From Larix kaempferi (lineage: Eukaryota > Streptophyta > Pinopsida > Pinales > Pinaceae), in contig BSBM01000150.1 in assembly GCA_027924585.1 (NCBI GenBank), positions 19,388,001 to 19,452,000 on the forward strand: DNA of 64,000 nucleotides, read 5' to 3'. A program made the translations under genes and the position numbers. Under the pieces are notes generated by a model. The model was not told the DNA's origin. It worked only from the letters and a program-made list of their open reading frames with translations, and did no database searches. Below, piece by piece: positions 35,772 through 47,397 of the stretch (the first letter of the stretch is position 1; each line of letters begins with the position of its first letter).

Positions 35772-36950
35772 GGCATGAAAAGGAAAATTCAACATATTGT
35801 GGCTGAATGTGATACCTACCAACGCAATAAGGGTGAAACGACACTCATTCTGGGATTGCTCGAACCATTGCCCATACCTACACGAATTTGGACAGATATT
35901 TCTATGGATTTCATTGAAGGGCTCCCTAAATCTGGAGGGAAGATAATGATTTTGGTTGTGGTTTATCACCTCTCCAAATATAGTCATTTTTGTGCTCTCA
36001 ACCATCCCTATACAGCCTGCTCAGTCGCTCAAATTTTCGTGGACCATATATTTTGTCTTCATGGCATCCCTTCTTCCATTGTCTCGGATCGTGATGCGAC
36101 TTTCACCAGTCATTTTTGGACAGAACTATTTCGCCACACTAGCACCAAACTGAAGATGAGTTCAGGGTATCACCCCCAAATAGATGGTCCGATTGAAATT
36201 ATCAATAAATGCTTGGAAACTTATCTTCGATGCTTCACTCTGAACAACAACATTAGTGGAAAAAGTGGCTCCCTCTCGCTGAATGGTGGTACAATACCTC
36301 TTACCACACTGCCTCTAAAATGACCCCATATGAAGCAATCTATGGTCAGGCACCGCCAGTTCTTCTTCCATACACCCCCAGTAGTTCACCAGTTTAGGCA
36401 GTTGACACAATCCTTCGAAACCGCGATCAGATTCTTTGCATTTTGCGGGACAATCTTCACATGGCAAGAAATCGCATGAAGCAACAAGCCGATCAGCACC
36501 ATTCTTAGCGCACTTTTCAAGTAGGTGATATGGTTTTTCTTCATCTCCAGCCGTACAAGCAATCCTCCCTGAAACTCCAAGGGCGTCATAAGCTCGCTCC
36601 AAAGTTCTATGGGCCATATTGGATTCTTCATAAGATTAGGTCCGTTGCTTATAAATTGGAACTTCTTCCTTCTTCCCGCATTCATCCAGTATTTTATGTC
36701 TCTTGTCTGAAGAAAGTTCTTGGCACCAACATCAGAGGACAAACTATTTTACCCGAACTAGATAATGCAGGATCCATCCTTTTGGAACCGGAGGCCATCC
36801 TCAATAAGCGCACTCGTCAGCTTCACTCTCGCTCTATCACATAGGTCTTAATTTAGTTGCACGGCATGCAACTAGAGGATGCTACATGGGAACCACTCCT
36901 TCATATTCAACAACAATTTCCACATCTAAAGCTTTGAGGATAAAGATTTT
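35772..36950 (+). pseudogene. GypsyB integrase and chromodomain relic
   Basis: The finger motif reads CDTYQ instead of CDTCQ, so a zinc ligand is lost. Catalytic positions remain: WTDISMDF, VSDRDATF and the Glu of IEIINK. A frameshift near 36,240 and stops at 36,396 and about 36,507 break the frame. The GPY/F module is readable (36,580-36,640). A TAG at 36,854-36,856 lies at exactly the same codon as in GypsyA, followed by the chromodomain strings EDATWEP and QQFPHLKL and a TGA. Confidence 0.87.
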
Positions 36951-36953
36951 TCT

Positions 36954-36966
36954 AAGGGGGAGGGGA
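36954..36966 (+). promoter_or_regulatory. GypsyB polypurine tract
   Basis: AAGGGGGAGGGGA, identical to GypsyA, immediately before the 3' LTR. Confidence 0.9.
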
Positions 36967-37327
36967 TGTTAGGAACCCATGTCTTTACTTTGTTAATATA
37001 TTGTTGTTGGACGCATATGCTTTGTAAGTCGTCCCGTAGTATTTGTTGATCCATAGTTTGTGTTATTGTTGTTTGGCGCATATGCTTTGTAAGTCACCCG
37101 TAGTATTGTTGATCCATAGTTTGTTTTGGCCCATGGTTTTGACCCATATTATTGGCGCCTAGACTTAGTATATAAGTGTGTTGAGGCCTATGAAGGCATG
37201 GTGAAGTTATTTTGTATTGAGCTTGCTCAAAGTAGGTTGCCCCCTCGAAGTGGCTTGCGATCAATAAAAATATTCTGTGATCTGATATATCGTGTATTCA
37301 TCAATTAATTGTTGCAGGTTCTTCTCA
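36967..37327 (+). repeat. GypsyB 3' LTR
   Basis: Start TGTTAGGAACCC, end GGTTCTTCTCA. Near-identical in length to the 5' LTR. Confidence 0.95.
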
Positions 37328-37440
37328 GTTCATTATGAGCATAATTCACTTTTTGTGTCAAGCTCGTTAAAAAATGAAATAGACATTCATGAGCATGGTT
37401 CGCTTTCTGTGTCAAGATCATAAAAAAATGAAACATATCC
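37328..37440 (+). repeat. G3 in-frame minisatellite, right part
   Basis: After the GTTCA duplication the array continues with YEHNSLFVSSSLKNE and HEHGSLSVSRS, then a TAA before KNE. Removing GypsyB and one GTTCA joins both parts in frame as an 18-residue unit, showing the array is older than the insertion. Confidence 0.8.
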
Positions 37441-39860
37441 CCCTCCAATTAGGTTGAGCCTTCCACTAGACATAGTGCTTGAACCATCATTTTATCTGCT
37501 TATACTACTTTATCCTCTTTCTTCCTCCCTCTCTGGTGAACCTATTCCTATTGGTACCCAGGAGTCTAATCAAGTGAAGAAGAAGAGTCAACAAACAAAA
37601 TGAAAATTGGGGGCATGTATCCAGCCTCTAGATATCATACTGGAGTTAAGCCACTAGCCTCTGCTAATTATGCTGGGGAAAAACTTCCAACCCGTGGACA
37701 TCATGATTGGAGGAAATCCGCTAATGGGTATCACCCAAAGTAACGACATCATGTTGGAAAGGAACCTGCCAATGGGTATCATATCGATCATAGTTTACTT
37801 TCTGTTCCAAGCTTGTTAAAAAATTAAACCCTGAGCATAGCTCATTCTCTATTCCAAGCTCATTAAAAAATGAAGCAGATACCCTGAGCATTCTTCTTAC
37901 CTATATTCGAGCTCTTTAAAAACAATAAGAGGTGTTGAGCTTACTTCTTACTTTTTCGTGCTCTGGTTAAAACCTGAAAAAGCTTTCGGGTACTTTTGAC
38001 ACCATAATCGTGCTCATTAAAAACCAAGTAAAAAGGTGTTGAGCTTAGTCTTTGTTCTTTCTCTTGCTCATAAATACATGAGAATAAGTTACCGATTATA
38101 CTTTTATCGTTTTTTGGGGCTCGTAAAAGTTGTTACAAAAAAGGAACCCCTTGGAGTTTTCTTTAAGCTCTTTTCAGACTCTCTAAGTAGGAAAGTTTGC
38201 CAAGCGAACTTGACTCTTTCACGCTTTTAAAAGTATTTGAAATCTCGTATATATGGTGATTGTTTACCCCTTTTTTCAGACCATTTAGACTATTTACGAA
38301 AAAGGAATACCTTGGTCAACTATTGACTAAGAGAGTTTTTCTAGGAATTATTTTATACTTTTTCGGGCCTAGGGACTAAAACTACGAAAAATTCTATTTC
38401 AGAGTCTTCTTTAAGTACTTTTTAGACTCTCTAAACATGAAAACCACTGATTTTTCCTTCCTTTGAATCGTAAAATTACACATCGAAGGACCCTTTTTGG
38501 GAATCGAACCCTTTCTCCCTCAGGTTCGTAAAATATGTGAGGTTGGACTCATCTATGATGAGCTACGTCGAGTGTTTGTTACCCTCTTCCAGCTCGTTAA
38601 AAACCAAAGAGGCACTCATCAATCACGATGGGGAAAATAAGGGAAGGGGAATGTATTTGAATCCATATTTATGGTAGCTTATCGTCATCCTTGAATATGG
38701 CACATGTGTCCATCTCATTCAAACAGTTGGGTAATCATCTTGTCTTCGAGTCATACCAATTCCATGAGTCTTTTCACTCCTTTGGTTCATCTAAGTAATT
38801 CCTTAGTCATGTTGCTTATGTCTTGGTCTCTGCCTCATTGAATCAATGCTGCCAAGTCATTTGTCATGCCATTAAATTTTCAAGGGAAATTTTTTGCCAG
38901 ACTCAACCTTTGCAGTCATTAAGCCTTCTTTTGTGTCGGCCATCCCTAAAACAACCTTCCAAGCATTACTTGTTTTTACACCTTTGTGTCAATTCATGCT
39001 CATCTGATTTACCATTTTACATCACTTTACAGTGTCGATTTCGTGTCGATGATATGGGATACATCATGGCCCACCTTCGATGAGTTTGCTCCTATTGACA
39101 TCGGCACATTATCCGGGAATTAGACTTAGAAACCAGTTAGTACCTTGGGGCTTGCATGCTTTAATGGAAGGTTTCCTCTCTTCCGATAGTAGGTTCACAT
39201 CATTGACCTCTGATCAGATGATTCTATGTGTGTTCGACACTAGCTCATCTATTCACAATCGTTGGAATGTACTGGGATACCTTGGGAGTCATTGTCATAA
39301 TTGGTGATTTTCCTCGCACTTGTTAACGGTTTACATCATTGACCGGTAATCAAGTGGTTTCTACCATGTTCGACGTCAAGTCCTTTATTCACATGGTTAG
39401 ATTCGTATCACTTCGGGTCCGGGTTGAAGACCCTGGGGATTATCATTATGTACTTTACCCATGTTGCGATGGAGATTTTTTGAGTAGGTTCCCACATGGA
39501 CACCATGTTGGTGACCTCATTGATGTACTGTCTCACATATCCACTTTTGTATTGGTCGTGGATGTGTTATTATTGTATCATGGATCTACGCTTGTATTCT
39601 AGTAGCCATGATATGTCCTCAATCATTGTTAGATACGGATCCACAATGTATGACAGTGGTTGTATTATGAGTCAGTACTGTCATGGATCTGGGATGTATT
39701 GGTCGACAACCATGTTGAGTCATATATGTTTTGGAGATGAAAATTATTTGACTGCATAAAGTCCTTGTTATTTGTTGACAGGTTTTTGACCGATGGTTCT
39801 TTGCATTAACCTTCATCTGACAAAGTATTTCAACTATCTTTTCATTCTAGTTTCACACTT
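37441..39860 (+). other. G3 downstream noncoding region
   Basis: Degenerate echoes of the repeat (AAGCTCGTTAAAAAATGAA and variants) occur to about 38,600. A second copy of the sequence before the array (30,950-31,040, with GGACATCAT words) lies at about 37,613-37,740. No reverse transcriptase, RNase H or integrase motif is visible. Frames such as 38,823-39,083 and 39,496-39,759 have no recognisable domain. Confidence 0.5.
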
Positions 39861-39874
39861 TGGGGGGCAATCTG
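39861..39874 (+). promoter_or_regulatory. G3 polypurine tract
   Basis: TTTGGGGGGCAATC directly precedes a TGTTACAC LTR start, the form of polypurine tract seen in several plant gypsy lineages. Confidence 0.5.
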
Positions 39875-40330
39875 TTACACATAAATTCCGCCATGCACCT
39901 TGCACCTTTAAACTTGTCACAATCTCTAAAGTCCTTTTGACAAAACTTGTTTGAAAGATGAGAGTTTCCCCCCCAAACAACCTTTTTGGAATCAGTGTCG
40001 CAAGTTGCTATGGTGCAACTTGTGACACTTCCTCTTGTCGTAGGTTGCTATCGAGCAACATGAGACATTTTCGCAACTTGCCTGTTATGTAGACTGTGAG
40101 ACCTCCATATGTGCCAATTTGCTATTGATCAGAACGCGACACTATTTGTTGGAATGGAAAAAGAGAAGCTTCGAGGAGCTTCTAGATAGAATCCCTCATG
40201 GATGGATATCCCCTCCTATTTGGGTGGATCTTAGCCGAACCCTATCTTGTTGGGATATTACCCTATTCTTCTCCTCTTATCTCTCATCTTCCCCTTATCC
40301 TTCTTGCCATATAAAAGTAAGCTTATGCCC
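39875..40330 (+). repeat. G3 3' LTR, part before the solo LTR
   Basis: It begins TGTTACACAT after the polypurine tract. A CCATATAAAAG TATA box lies near 40,310. It contains an inverted pair of GCAACTTG/TGCAAGTT-like words around 40,000-40,085. It is interrupted at 40,330 by a copia LTR and seems to resume at 42,764. Confidence 0.5.
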
Positions 40331-42763
40331 TGTTGAATTTTGGGTTTCATTGATGTCAACTAATTTCAAAGAGGATGTCAATTGATTCAATTTGAGTCAC
40401 TGATGTCAACTAGGATCAAAGTGGATACAAAACTCTTATGCCAGCATAAAGAAGTATATGGAAGCCACTTTGAAGAAGTATATGTGCAAGATAGATGAAG
40501 GATATGGATGCCAGTTTCAAGAACTATATCTAAAAGTTGCATCCAATCTGAAGATGTGTGTCCAAGGATACATCATGCATGATCAATACGAAGAAGTACA
40601 TAAGGAAGGTACATCATGTAGATCTAGTTCAAATAAGTACATAAGTAATGTATCCTACTACATGTGGTACTTGCACAGATATCAAGTCCACCAAGTCATA
40701 CTCTCTCAAGGTAGCAGCCAAAGAATTGGATAGACAAAGGTACATGTGCACAAGTAGCCAAGGAGTTGGTTAAGCAAAGGCGCAAGTGTGCAAGCATGTT
40801 AATGAAATATTTTGGAATGTGCAAGCAATCCCAAGCATTGTATGTTCAAAGATTGGAAGTGCACAAGAAGTATGAAATGACTTATGGTTGAGTAATCCTG
40901 AAAGCACGCAAGTCTTACCAATCAGAAGATGCTTCTAGTTATTGAAGCGTACACAAGTTCCAAGAAGAGTGCAACGGTTGAAGTTAGTATATGCGCAAAT
41001 TCCACAACTAAAGAATCAACAAGTGCTTAAGTCCCACAAGTGATGGTACCGCAAGGTTCAAATTCCCACCAAGTCGAAGATCACGTATGCACAAGTTCCG
41101 TAAAGCATTGATACACCAATTGCGCAAATCCCACAAGTGATGGTACCACAAGGGTTAAAGTCCCACTAAGTCAAGGACTAGGTATGACAAGTTCTACAAG
41201 ATATGGTGTGACAAAAGTGTAAGATGAGGTCAAAGTCCCACCAAGTCGAGGACCATGGTTGTGCAAGTTCTACAAAGCAATGGTACATCGAGAGTGCAAG
41301 ACTACAATGCTAAGGTGAAAGTTCCACTAAGTCGTGGACCATGGATGCGCAAGACCCACAAAGGATGACACATCAACAACGCATAACATGACATGTGGCA
41401 TAGGCTAAATCCGTGAAGTAAGGAAGAAGGAATGCCACAATCAACTTGTGGACATACAATCCATGCATGAAATTTATAAATAGAGATGCAAGTTGGAGAT
41501 TTGAATTAAGCTTGATGGCGAGGCTATAGAGCTTCAAGTGGAAAATACAGATTTATATTCGGGGCATCAAGGGGTCGAGGAAAAAACAACATGATCTAGC
41601 GAGGAGCCGAGTGCGCACATACAACATAATGATTTATTGATGGTGCACATAATGATGTTGTAGATCTGCGACGGATGCACAAATACTGAAAAGAAGAATT
41701 ATAGAAGCATGCGCAAGTGCATGAGGACTGAATGACAGTATTGTTGGCAGCACATAGATAGTCATAGATGATGTAATATAGAAGCACATAGACAGAACCG
41801 AAGTATATCGGTATATCGGAAGATGTGCAGAATTTTGGCTAATGCATGAATGTTGAAGTGAAGTGTGCGAAGTAAAGAAGTCCATCAGATGCACAACGAC
41901 AAAAAACATCATAATCTTGTAGGCGCGTCATGATGAGGATGATATGAGGCAAGTGCGCTAAACCGAAAGGATGAATCATATGATGCACATCATGTTACAG
42001 ATTGTCTAAAAGACTGTAGCACTTAAACCAAACGGATACATCTAAGTTAGTGTGCAGTTCAATCTGATAGTGATGCATAATCTCAGAAAAACAAACCATC
42101 AATTGAAAGCACAATATTAGTTGGTAAGTGCAGTTGCGCAGTAGTGGAAAGACAGAGTGAACTTTGACGCATACTACAGGATCAGAAGCACACAATACGT
42201 GAAGCAAGTCATTAGCAAAAGTGAAGAATTGAATGGAATGAGAAGTCAAGTGATGTATGCAGCACAGTGACAGTGAATTGCCTACATACGAAGGTGGCAC
42301 ACAACATAACTAACTACAGAATATTAGAAGTGTGCATGAGTTGGAAGATCAGTAAGATAGAATATTATTTTGGATATATGGGCAGGAAAGGAGCAGGAGG
42401 TTGTAGCCTCCTTCCAGTTGGTGCTTCCTTGAGGTCGGTGCCTGTAAAAATAGGGAGTCGGTGCCTCCTTCCAGTTGGTGTTGGTAAACACAGGAAGTTA
42501 GTGCTTCCTTGAACGTATTCTTTTCATTACAAAATAGCATTATGTGGTTTTCTCCCATTTGGGTTTCCACGTAAAAATCATGTGTGTTATGTGTTATGTG
42601 TTCTTTGTCTTGGTGCATATATGGATGAATGTATTATTTATGTTGGATGCATAATTAATGATCAAGATCATGTTAAAGACTAATATGTTAAAGAAGGTAA
42701 AGACTGTTGATGACTGCGCTAATACTGATTCACCCCCCTCTCAGTATTAAACTGCTTCCAACA
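40331..42763 (+). mobile_element. Solo LTR of the CopiaA family, plus orientation
   Basis: It starts TGTTGAATTTTGGG and ends TTCCAACA, and it is related over its length to the CopiaA upstream LTR read on the opposite strand. Flanks are ATGCCC (40,325-40,330) and ATACCC (42,764-42,769), one mismatch. It carries repeated phrases such as GTCCCACCAAGTCGAGGACC (40,900-41,340), a TATAAATAG box near 41,475, repeated CTTCCAGTTGGTGC words (42,405-42,500) and the U5 signature GATTCACCCCCCTCTCAGTA. No primer site follows, so it behaves as a solo LTR. Confidence 0.7.
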
Positions 42764-43046
42764 ATACCCATAGGTGGGGGAGATGAGTCTATGATAGCTA
42801 CATGATGGAGTAATTGTGCTAGAGAGTTGAACCTTTGGTAGCCATCCTCTTGGAGCAAGGTGACGAGTTGAGGTAAAGGACTCATTGGAAGGGACCTACA
42901 ACACCAAGTTCTTTTAGTTGCAATTCTTTCCTTATTATTAATACATCAATACATTTCCTTTCTCATAAATGGTGTTGTATTTCATTTATAGCATTTCTCC
43001 TTGGTCATTTGCTTAGCTTAATCAAATAATATATTTGTATCTTTCA
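42764..43046 (+). repeat. Probable continuation of the G3 3' LTR
   Basis: The sequence after the solo LTR reads on from the TATA box side with a T-rich stretch and TTATTATTAATACATC near 42,930, compatible with R-U5. It ends near CTTTCA at 43,046, followed by TGGTATCATTTAC, a weak primer-site look-alike. This is an inference, as no 5' partner LTR is in view. Confidence 0.35.
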
Positions 43047-43435
43047 CTTGGTATCATTTACTTTTGGGATTTCAGTAGGTTATCTATCTGATCTAAGGAG
43101 CAGAACTACAAGAGATTCAAACCAGCGTGAACAACCTTCAAGAAAAAGGTATGTATTTTATTCATCCTTAAGGAATTTGATTGATCTAGATAAAGGTGTG
43201 TGTTTTTGTGTTGTTTTGTTCTAGATCCAAACCATTTGGACTAGGGAATTCCATCTTTGTCTGCATTGATAGAATAATCCATAAACATTTATGTTCCTGT
43301 CATACTCACATTTCTTCATTTCTTGCGCATTCTTTCATGCCATCTTCCTGTTGCTTCGCCGCGCACTACAAAGTTCCATCCAATTCTACGTCCTCTTTTC
43401 GAGGCTCTCATCATGCTGTGGATTTTGGACCACAC
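43047..43435. other. Junction between G3 and CopiaA
   Basis: The sequence loses similarity to any copia LTR in the expected orientation. The CopiaA 3' untranslated region probably begins near 43,435 and fades out leftwards. No polypurine tract or minus-orientation LTR could be found, so CopiaA is truncated here. Confidence 0.45.
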
Positions 43436-43900
43436 CCAGTTTCTACCTGAGATATTCAATCGTGCTTCTTGGGAGCGGTTTTGTAAATATATCCACAATC
43501 TTTTATTTGGTGTCAACATATTTTTGTTTGAAAGTATTTTCAGTGACTTGTTCTCTCATGAAATGATATTTGATGGGAATATGTTTAGTTTTGCAGTGCA
43601 CGACATGATTCCTTGAAATGTTAATTGCACTTGTATTGTCGCATAAAGTTTCAATGGGATGATCAAGTTTCACTTGTAGATCCTTCAAAGTTTGTTTCAT
43701 CCACAGTAATTGCATGCAACAGGAAGCTACTCCAATATATTCCGCTTCTACTGTAGATAGTGCGATTGATGGTTTTTTTTTCTAATCCAAGATACAAGGA
43801 AAATCCCCAGAAAGAATGGAGCTCCCCTAATAGTTCTTCTGTCATCAACACTACCTGCCTAGTCTATGTTAGTATATGCTACTAAGTTTAAATCATTACT
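43436..43900 (-). pseudogene. CopiaA RNase H
   Basis: Frame 43,503-43,715 contains TLCDNTSAINISRN and HCKTKHIPIKYHFMREQV, the C-terminal part of copia RNase H. A shift then leads into a readable relic of the usual IFTKPLP end. Other segments upstream (43,740-43,900) contain the site with tracts of T that break the frame. Confidence 0.75.
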
Positions 43901-44900
43901 TCATGGATACCACAAACCAAAGTTCATGGTCCCTTTCAAATATCTGAAAATTCTCTTTACTGCTTGGACATGTGTTTCCCTGGGTGCTACTTGAAATATT
44001 GCAACGAGTCCCACTGCTTGCATTATGTTTGGTCTTGAAGTAGTTACATATAATATGCTGCCAATCATTGATCTATATAGTTTTTTATCTACTTCAATTG
44101 CTTCATCCTCTTTACTTAATTTGCATCTAGTGACCATGGGTGTACATACTGATTTGCAGTCTTCCATATTAAATTTATTCAACATTTCTTTCACATATTT
44201 GGTTTGAGAGATGAAGATGCCATTTTCCAGTTGAGATATCTAGGGTCCGAGGAAGAAAGATAGTTCTCCAAGCATAGACATTTCAAACTCCTTTTGCATG
44301 TCCTTAGCAAATTGCTGACTCATCTTGTCATCATTTCTTCCAAAAATGATATCAACAACATATACTTCAACAACAATCATCTTTTCATGCTCATTTTTTA
44401 TGTAGAGATTATTATCTACACTACCCCTCTTGAAACTATGTTGTTCTAGATATTTGTCTAATCTTGAATACCAAGCTCTGGGTGCTTGCTTGAGTCTGTA
44501 CATATATTTCTTTAGTTTGCATACATAGTCTCTGTTATCTGAAAGAGAGAATCGTTATGGATGTTCAATGTATACTTCTTCTTCAAGATATCCATTTAAG
44601 AATTCCGATTTTACATCCATTTGATATACCTTGACATTTTCAACACAAACATGGGCTAGGAGCAATCTAATTGCTTCCATTCGTGCTACATGAGTGAATG
44701 TTTCTTCAAAATCTATTCCTTCAATCTGTGCATATCCCTTGCACACCAGCCTTGATTTATTTTTGACAATTTGTCCTTCTTCATTAAGTTTGTTCCTGAA
44801 CACCCATTTTGTAATAATAACATTTTTATTTTGGGGTCTTGGAACAAGTTCCTAGGTCTGATTCTTTTCAACCTAATTTAATTCTTCCTCCATGGCTTTA
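43901..44900 (-). pseudogene. CopiaA reverse transcriptase
   Basis: Three open pieces share the order of copia reverse transcriptase. 44,555-44,803 has [19 protein letters not shown] and [19 protein letters not shown]. 44,240-44,503 has [18 protein letters not shown]. 43,901-44,194 has STP-like CTPMVTRCKL and a SRPNIMQAVG region. The catalytic YVDD is YVVDIIFG, with the first Asp replaced by Val, so polymerase activity is lost. Confidence 0.85.
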
Positions 44901-45028
44901 ACCCAGTGCTCATCAGTTCTGGATTCTTCAAAGCCTTCTGGTTCTATTTGGGATAGTAAAGAAAAATGAACTTCTTCAGTTGTATCTCTTAAACATCTTC
45001 TTTTGGTCCTTACACCGACATTTTTATC

Positions 45029-46331
45029 TCAAATAATCAAATCCTCTAAATGATTCTCTTGAATATATCTGGAGGGGCCTTTTGTATCTTGTCTCCCTTC
45101 TTCTGATTCACGTTGATATATTATTTCATGAGATTCTCTTGTTTCTTCATTTTCTGGCGGGTCCTTAGATAACTGCTCAAACATTGGTTGATCATCATCG
45201 TCCTCTACTTTCCCGTGCATGAACACTTCATCTACCTTTACCTTTGGACTTTCTACCATATCTCTTAGTCGTAAATTGTAGCACTTGTATGCTTTACTTC
45301 TTGTAGAATATCCAAGAAATATTCCTTCATCAGATATGGATTCAAACTTTCCCAAGTTTTCATCATTTCTCTTTTGATATAACACTTTCTTCCAAATACC
45401 CTGAAGTGCTTGATAGTGGTTGGCCTTCCTTTCCACATTTCACAAGGCATCGATTTACTGTTTGTCCTTATTTGACATCTATTAAGGATGTGTATAGTTG
45501 TATGAATGGACCGAGTCCATAAAATATCTGATAACTTTGAATTGTTCAACATTGTTCTGGCCATTTCCTGCATAGTTCCGTTCTTCCTTTACGCTACTCC
45601 ATTTTGCTACAAAGTTTTGGAAACTGAGAATTGTCTCCTGGTTCCATGTTTTTCATAGATTTTTGTTGAATGCATTTGACATGTATTCACCTCCATTGTT
45701 TGATCTTAAATACTTAATCCTCAAATCAATTTCATTCTCAACTACTTCTTTAAAGACCTTAAAGCATCCAAATGTTTATGATTTTCTTTAAGTAAGAACA
45801 CCCATGTCATCCTAATATAATCATCAATGAAAAGAAGAAAATATGACTCACCATTAACCCTTTAGTTCTCATTAGCTCGCAGAGATTAGTGTGCAATAGT
45901 TCCAAAGGTTTTGTTGTAGAGTACTCTTTTGTCTTAAAACTAAATATTGTTTGCTTTCCGTGCAGGCAGTGCTTGTAGACAAAATTCAGTGGTTTTGTAA
46001 TTTTTGGAATGTCCCTTATGACTTGTTTCTTACTGATTCCTACCAAATTGTCAAAATTGATATGTCATAATATTTTGTGCCAAAGCCAACTTTCGTCTAT
46101 TTGTCCCATCCAACATTTTTCTTCCTTTCCTTCATCCAAAATATATACATTATTAGGGGTTCTAGTAGCTATTGCCACTAGTTTGCATGTATTCTTGTTT
46201 CTTATTTTACATTTTTCTGAGTCAAAGGTAAGTGTATGTCCTTGATCACACATATGTCTAACCCTGAGGAGATTATGTTTCATGTTTTCAACCAATAAGA
46301 CATTTTCTTCTTTGTTCTTCCTATTCCCCAA
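45029..46331 (-). pseudogene. CopiaA integrase
   Basis: 46,065-46,331 carries the segment between protease and integrase (LLVENMKHNLLRVRHMCDQG) and the integrase zinc-finger start ESWLWHKIL. 45,807-46,046 has HCLHGKQT and then LLHTNLCELMRTKG, where the first catalytic Asp (normally TDLCGP) is Asn. The middle of the core is riddled with stops. 45,265-45,573 has MARTMLNNSKLSDILW, and 45,029-45,436 is the C-terminal GIFLGYSTRSKAYKCYN region with an acidic tail. Confidence 0.82.
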
Positions 46332-46339
46332 GCTTACTA

Positions 46340-46495
46340 AGCCTTTACCTAGAATTTTTGCAGAGCCGTTATCTCCAAAATAGACACTGCCTCCTTTTTA
46401 TTCTTTGTATTTTAGGAAACTATTTTTGTCCCCTGTCATGTGCTTAGGAAAACCGCTGTCAATATACCATTGTCCCCTCTTATTTTGCGCATGTA
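46340..46495 (-). pseudogene. CopiaA protease
   Basis: A short relic reads WYIDSGFPKHMTGDK, the copia protease active site (usual DSGCSKHMTG), followed by FGD-like sequence with stops. It lies between the gag knuckles and the pre-integrase segment, as expected. Confidence 0.7.
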
Positions 46496-46498
46496 AAT

Positions 46499-47385
46499 CT
46501 AGGATGCATCCTTAATGATGAATTTGATCTTTCTGGAAATATGCAGATTGTATTTTGCTAAGAAGGTTTTTGGTTCGGCCAACTGCGCAAGTGGAAACTG
46601 ATCTTTACAGTATTGACTGTCATGATCGTGATTGTGGCACTTATAGCATTCACTATCTAAGTTCAGGAGGCTGAATGGATTGAAATTTAATTTTGGATTT
46701 TCAGCTGCTTTTCTAGCATTATTATGTATGGGGCTGGCTTGATTACAATTCTCATTTTTTCTAGCATTCGCATTTATGTTTGCTTTGCAGTTTATTGCCT
46801 TATGACCGAAATTATGACAGAAATAACAATTACCCAAAAAGAGAGTTTGATACCTAGTTGGATGAGTTCTTCTAAACTGCGCAGATCCTGTTTCCATGTG
46901 GATTGAATCCCTATTTTCCTCTTCAAACCTCTGATTTTTCTTCTGAATAGAACTTTTGAGCGCATTAACATAACTTTTTGTTTCTCGGACTAAGTTCAAA
47001 CCTTCATAGTCTAGTCTTTATAGGATTTTGGTTTTGTTTCCAATCTTTCGTCCATGTTACAGCTGGGTGTTGATCCTTTGTAATTCTTCCTTTAGAGAAG
47101 TGACCTCAGCTTCTAGATTTTCACACTTTTATTCTCTTAGTTTCAACTATCTTGATGTATCTGTTTCTAATTTGAATAACGATTCCTGCAAATGTTTGTT
47201 TTTCTTCCTTGATTTTTTCAGTTCTTCCGATACACTGATCAACTCTCCTTTAAAGTCTACTTCATCCATTCCCTCATCCATATTTTCTAGATACTCTTCG
47301 CTGTCTGTGAAGAGTTTCTCTTATATGTCCATATCTGCGCACCGCATATCTATCTTCCAGATATTAGGCTATTACTAAAGACACC
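46499..47385 (-). pseudogene. CopiaA gag C-terminal half
   Basis: Two knuckles, CYFCHNFGHKAINC and CYKCHNHDHDSQYC, lie in the 166-codon frame 46,499-46,999. Upstream is a coiled-coil-like Lys/Glu-rich stretch (about 47,100-47,300). Only about 100 bp separates this from the primer site. CopiaB has more than 1 kb there, with a UBN2-type gag domain and another knuckle, so CopiaA has lost its gag N-terminus. Confidence 0.75.
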
Positions 47386-47397
47386 CGCTCTGATACC
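47386..47397 (-). promoter_or_regulatory. CopiaA primer binding site
   Basis: GCTCTGATACCA on the plus strand, an exact TGGTATCAGAGC on the minus strand, lies 2 nt from the LTR edge at 47,400. It proves the minus orientation of CopiaA. Confidence 0.93.

Larger units (their letters stand above)
31314..37327 (+). mobile_element. GypsyB: full-length dead chromovirus, nested in G3
   Basis: LTRs of 363 and 361 bp begin TGTTA(A/G)GAACCC and end GGTTCTTCTCA. They are flanked by the perfect 5-bp duplication GTTCA (31,309-31,313 and 37,328-37,332). The primer site, conserved leader, gag, pol, chromodomain relic and polypurine tract are in the same order as in GypsyA. Point stops rather than large deletions dominate: 32,667, 33,594, 34,791, 35,373, 35,769 and 36,396, plus a frameshift near 36,240. 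Several are CAG changed to TAG when compared with GypsyA. Confidence 0.96.

Noticed and set aside
39619-39816. Short frames between the repeat array and the G3 3' LTR as an envelope-like gene
   Set aside because: No signal peptide, membrane segment pattern or homology was recognisable.
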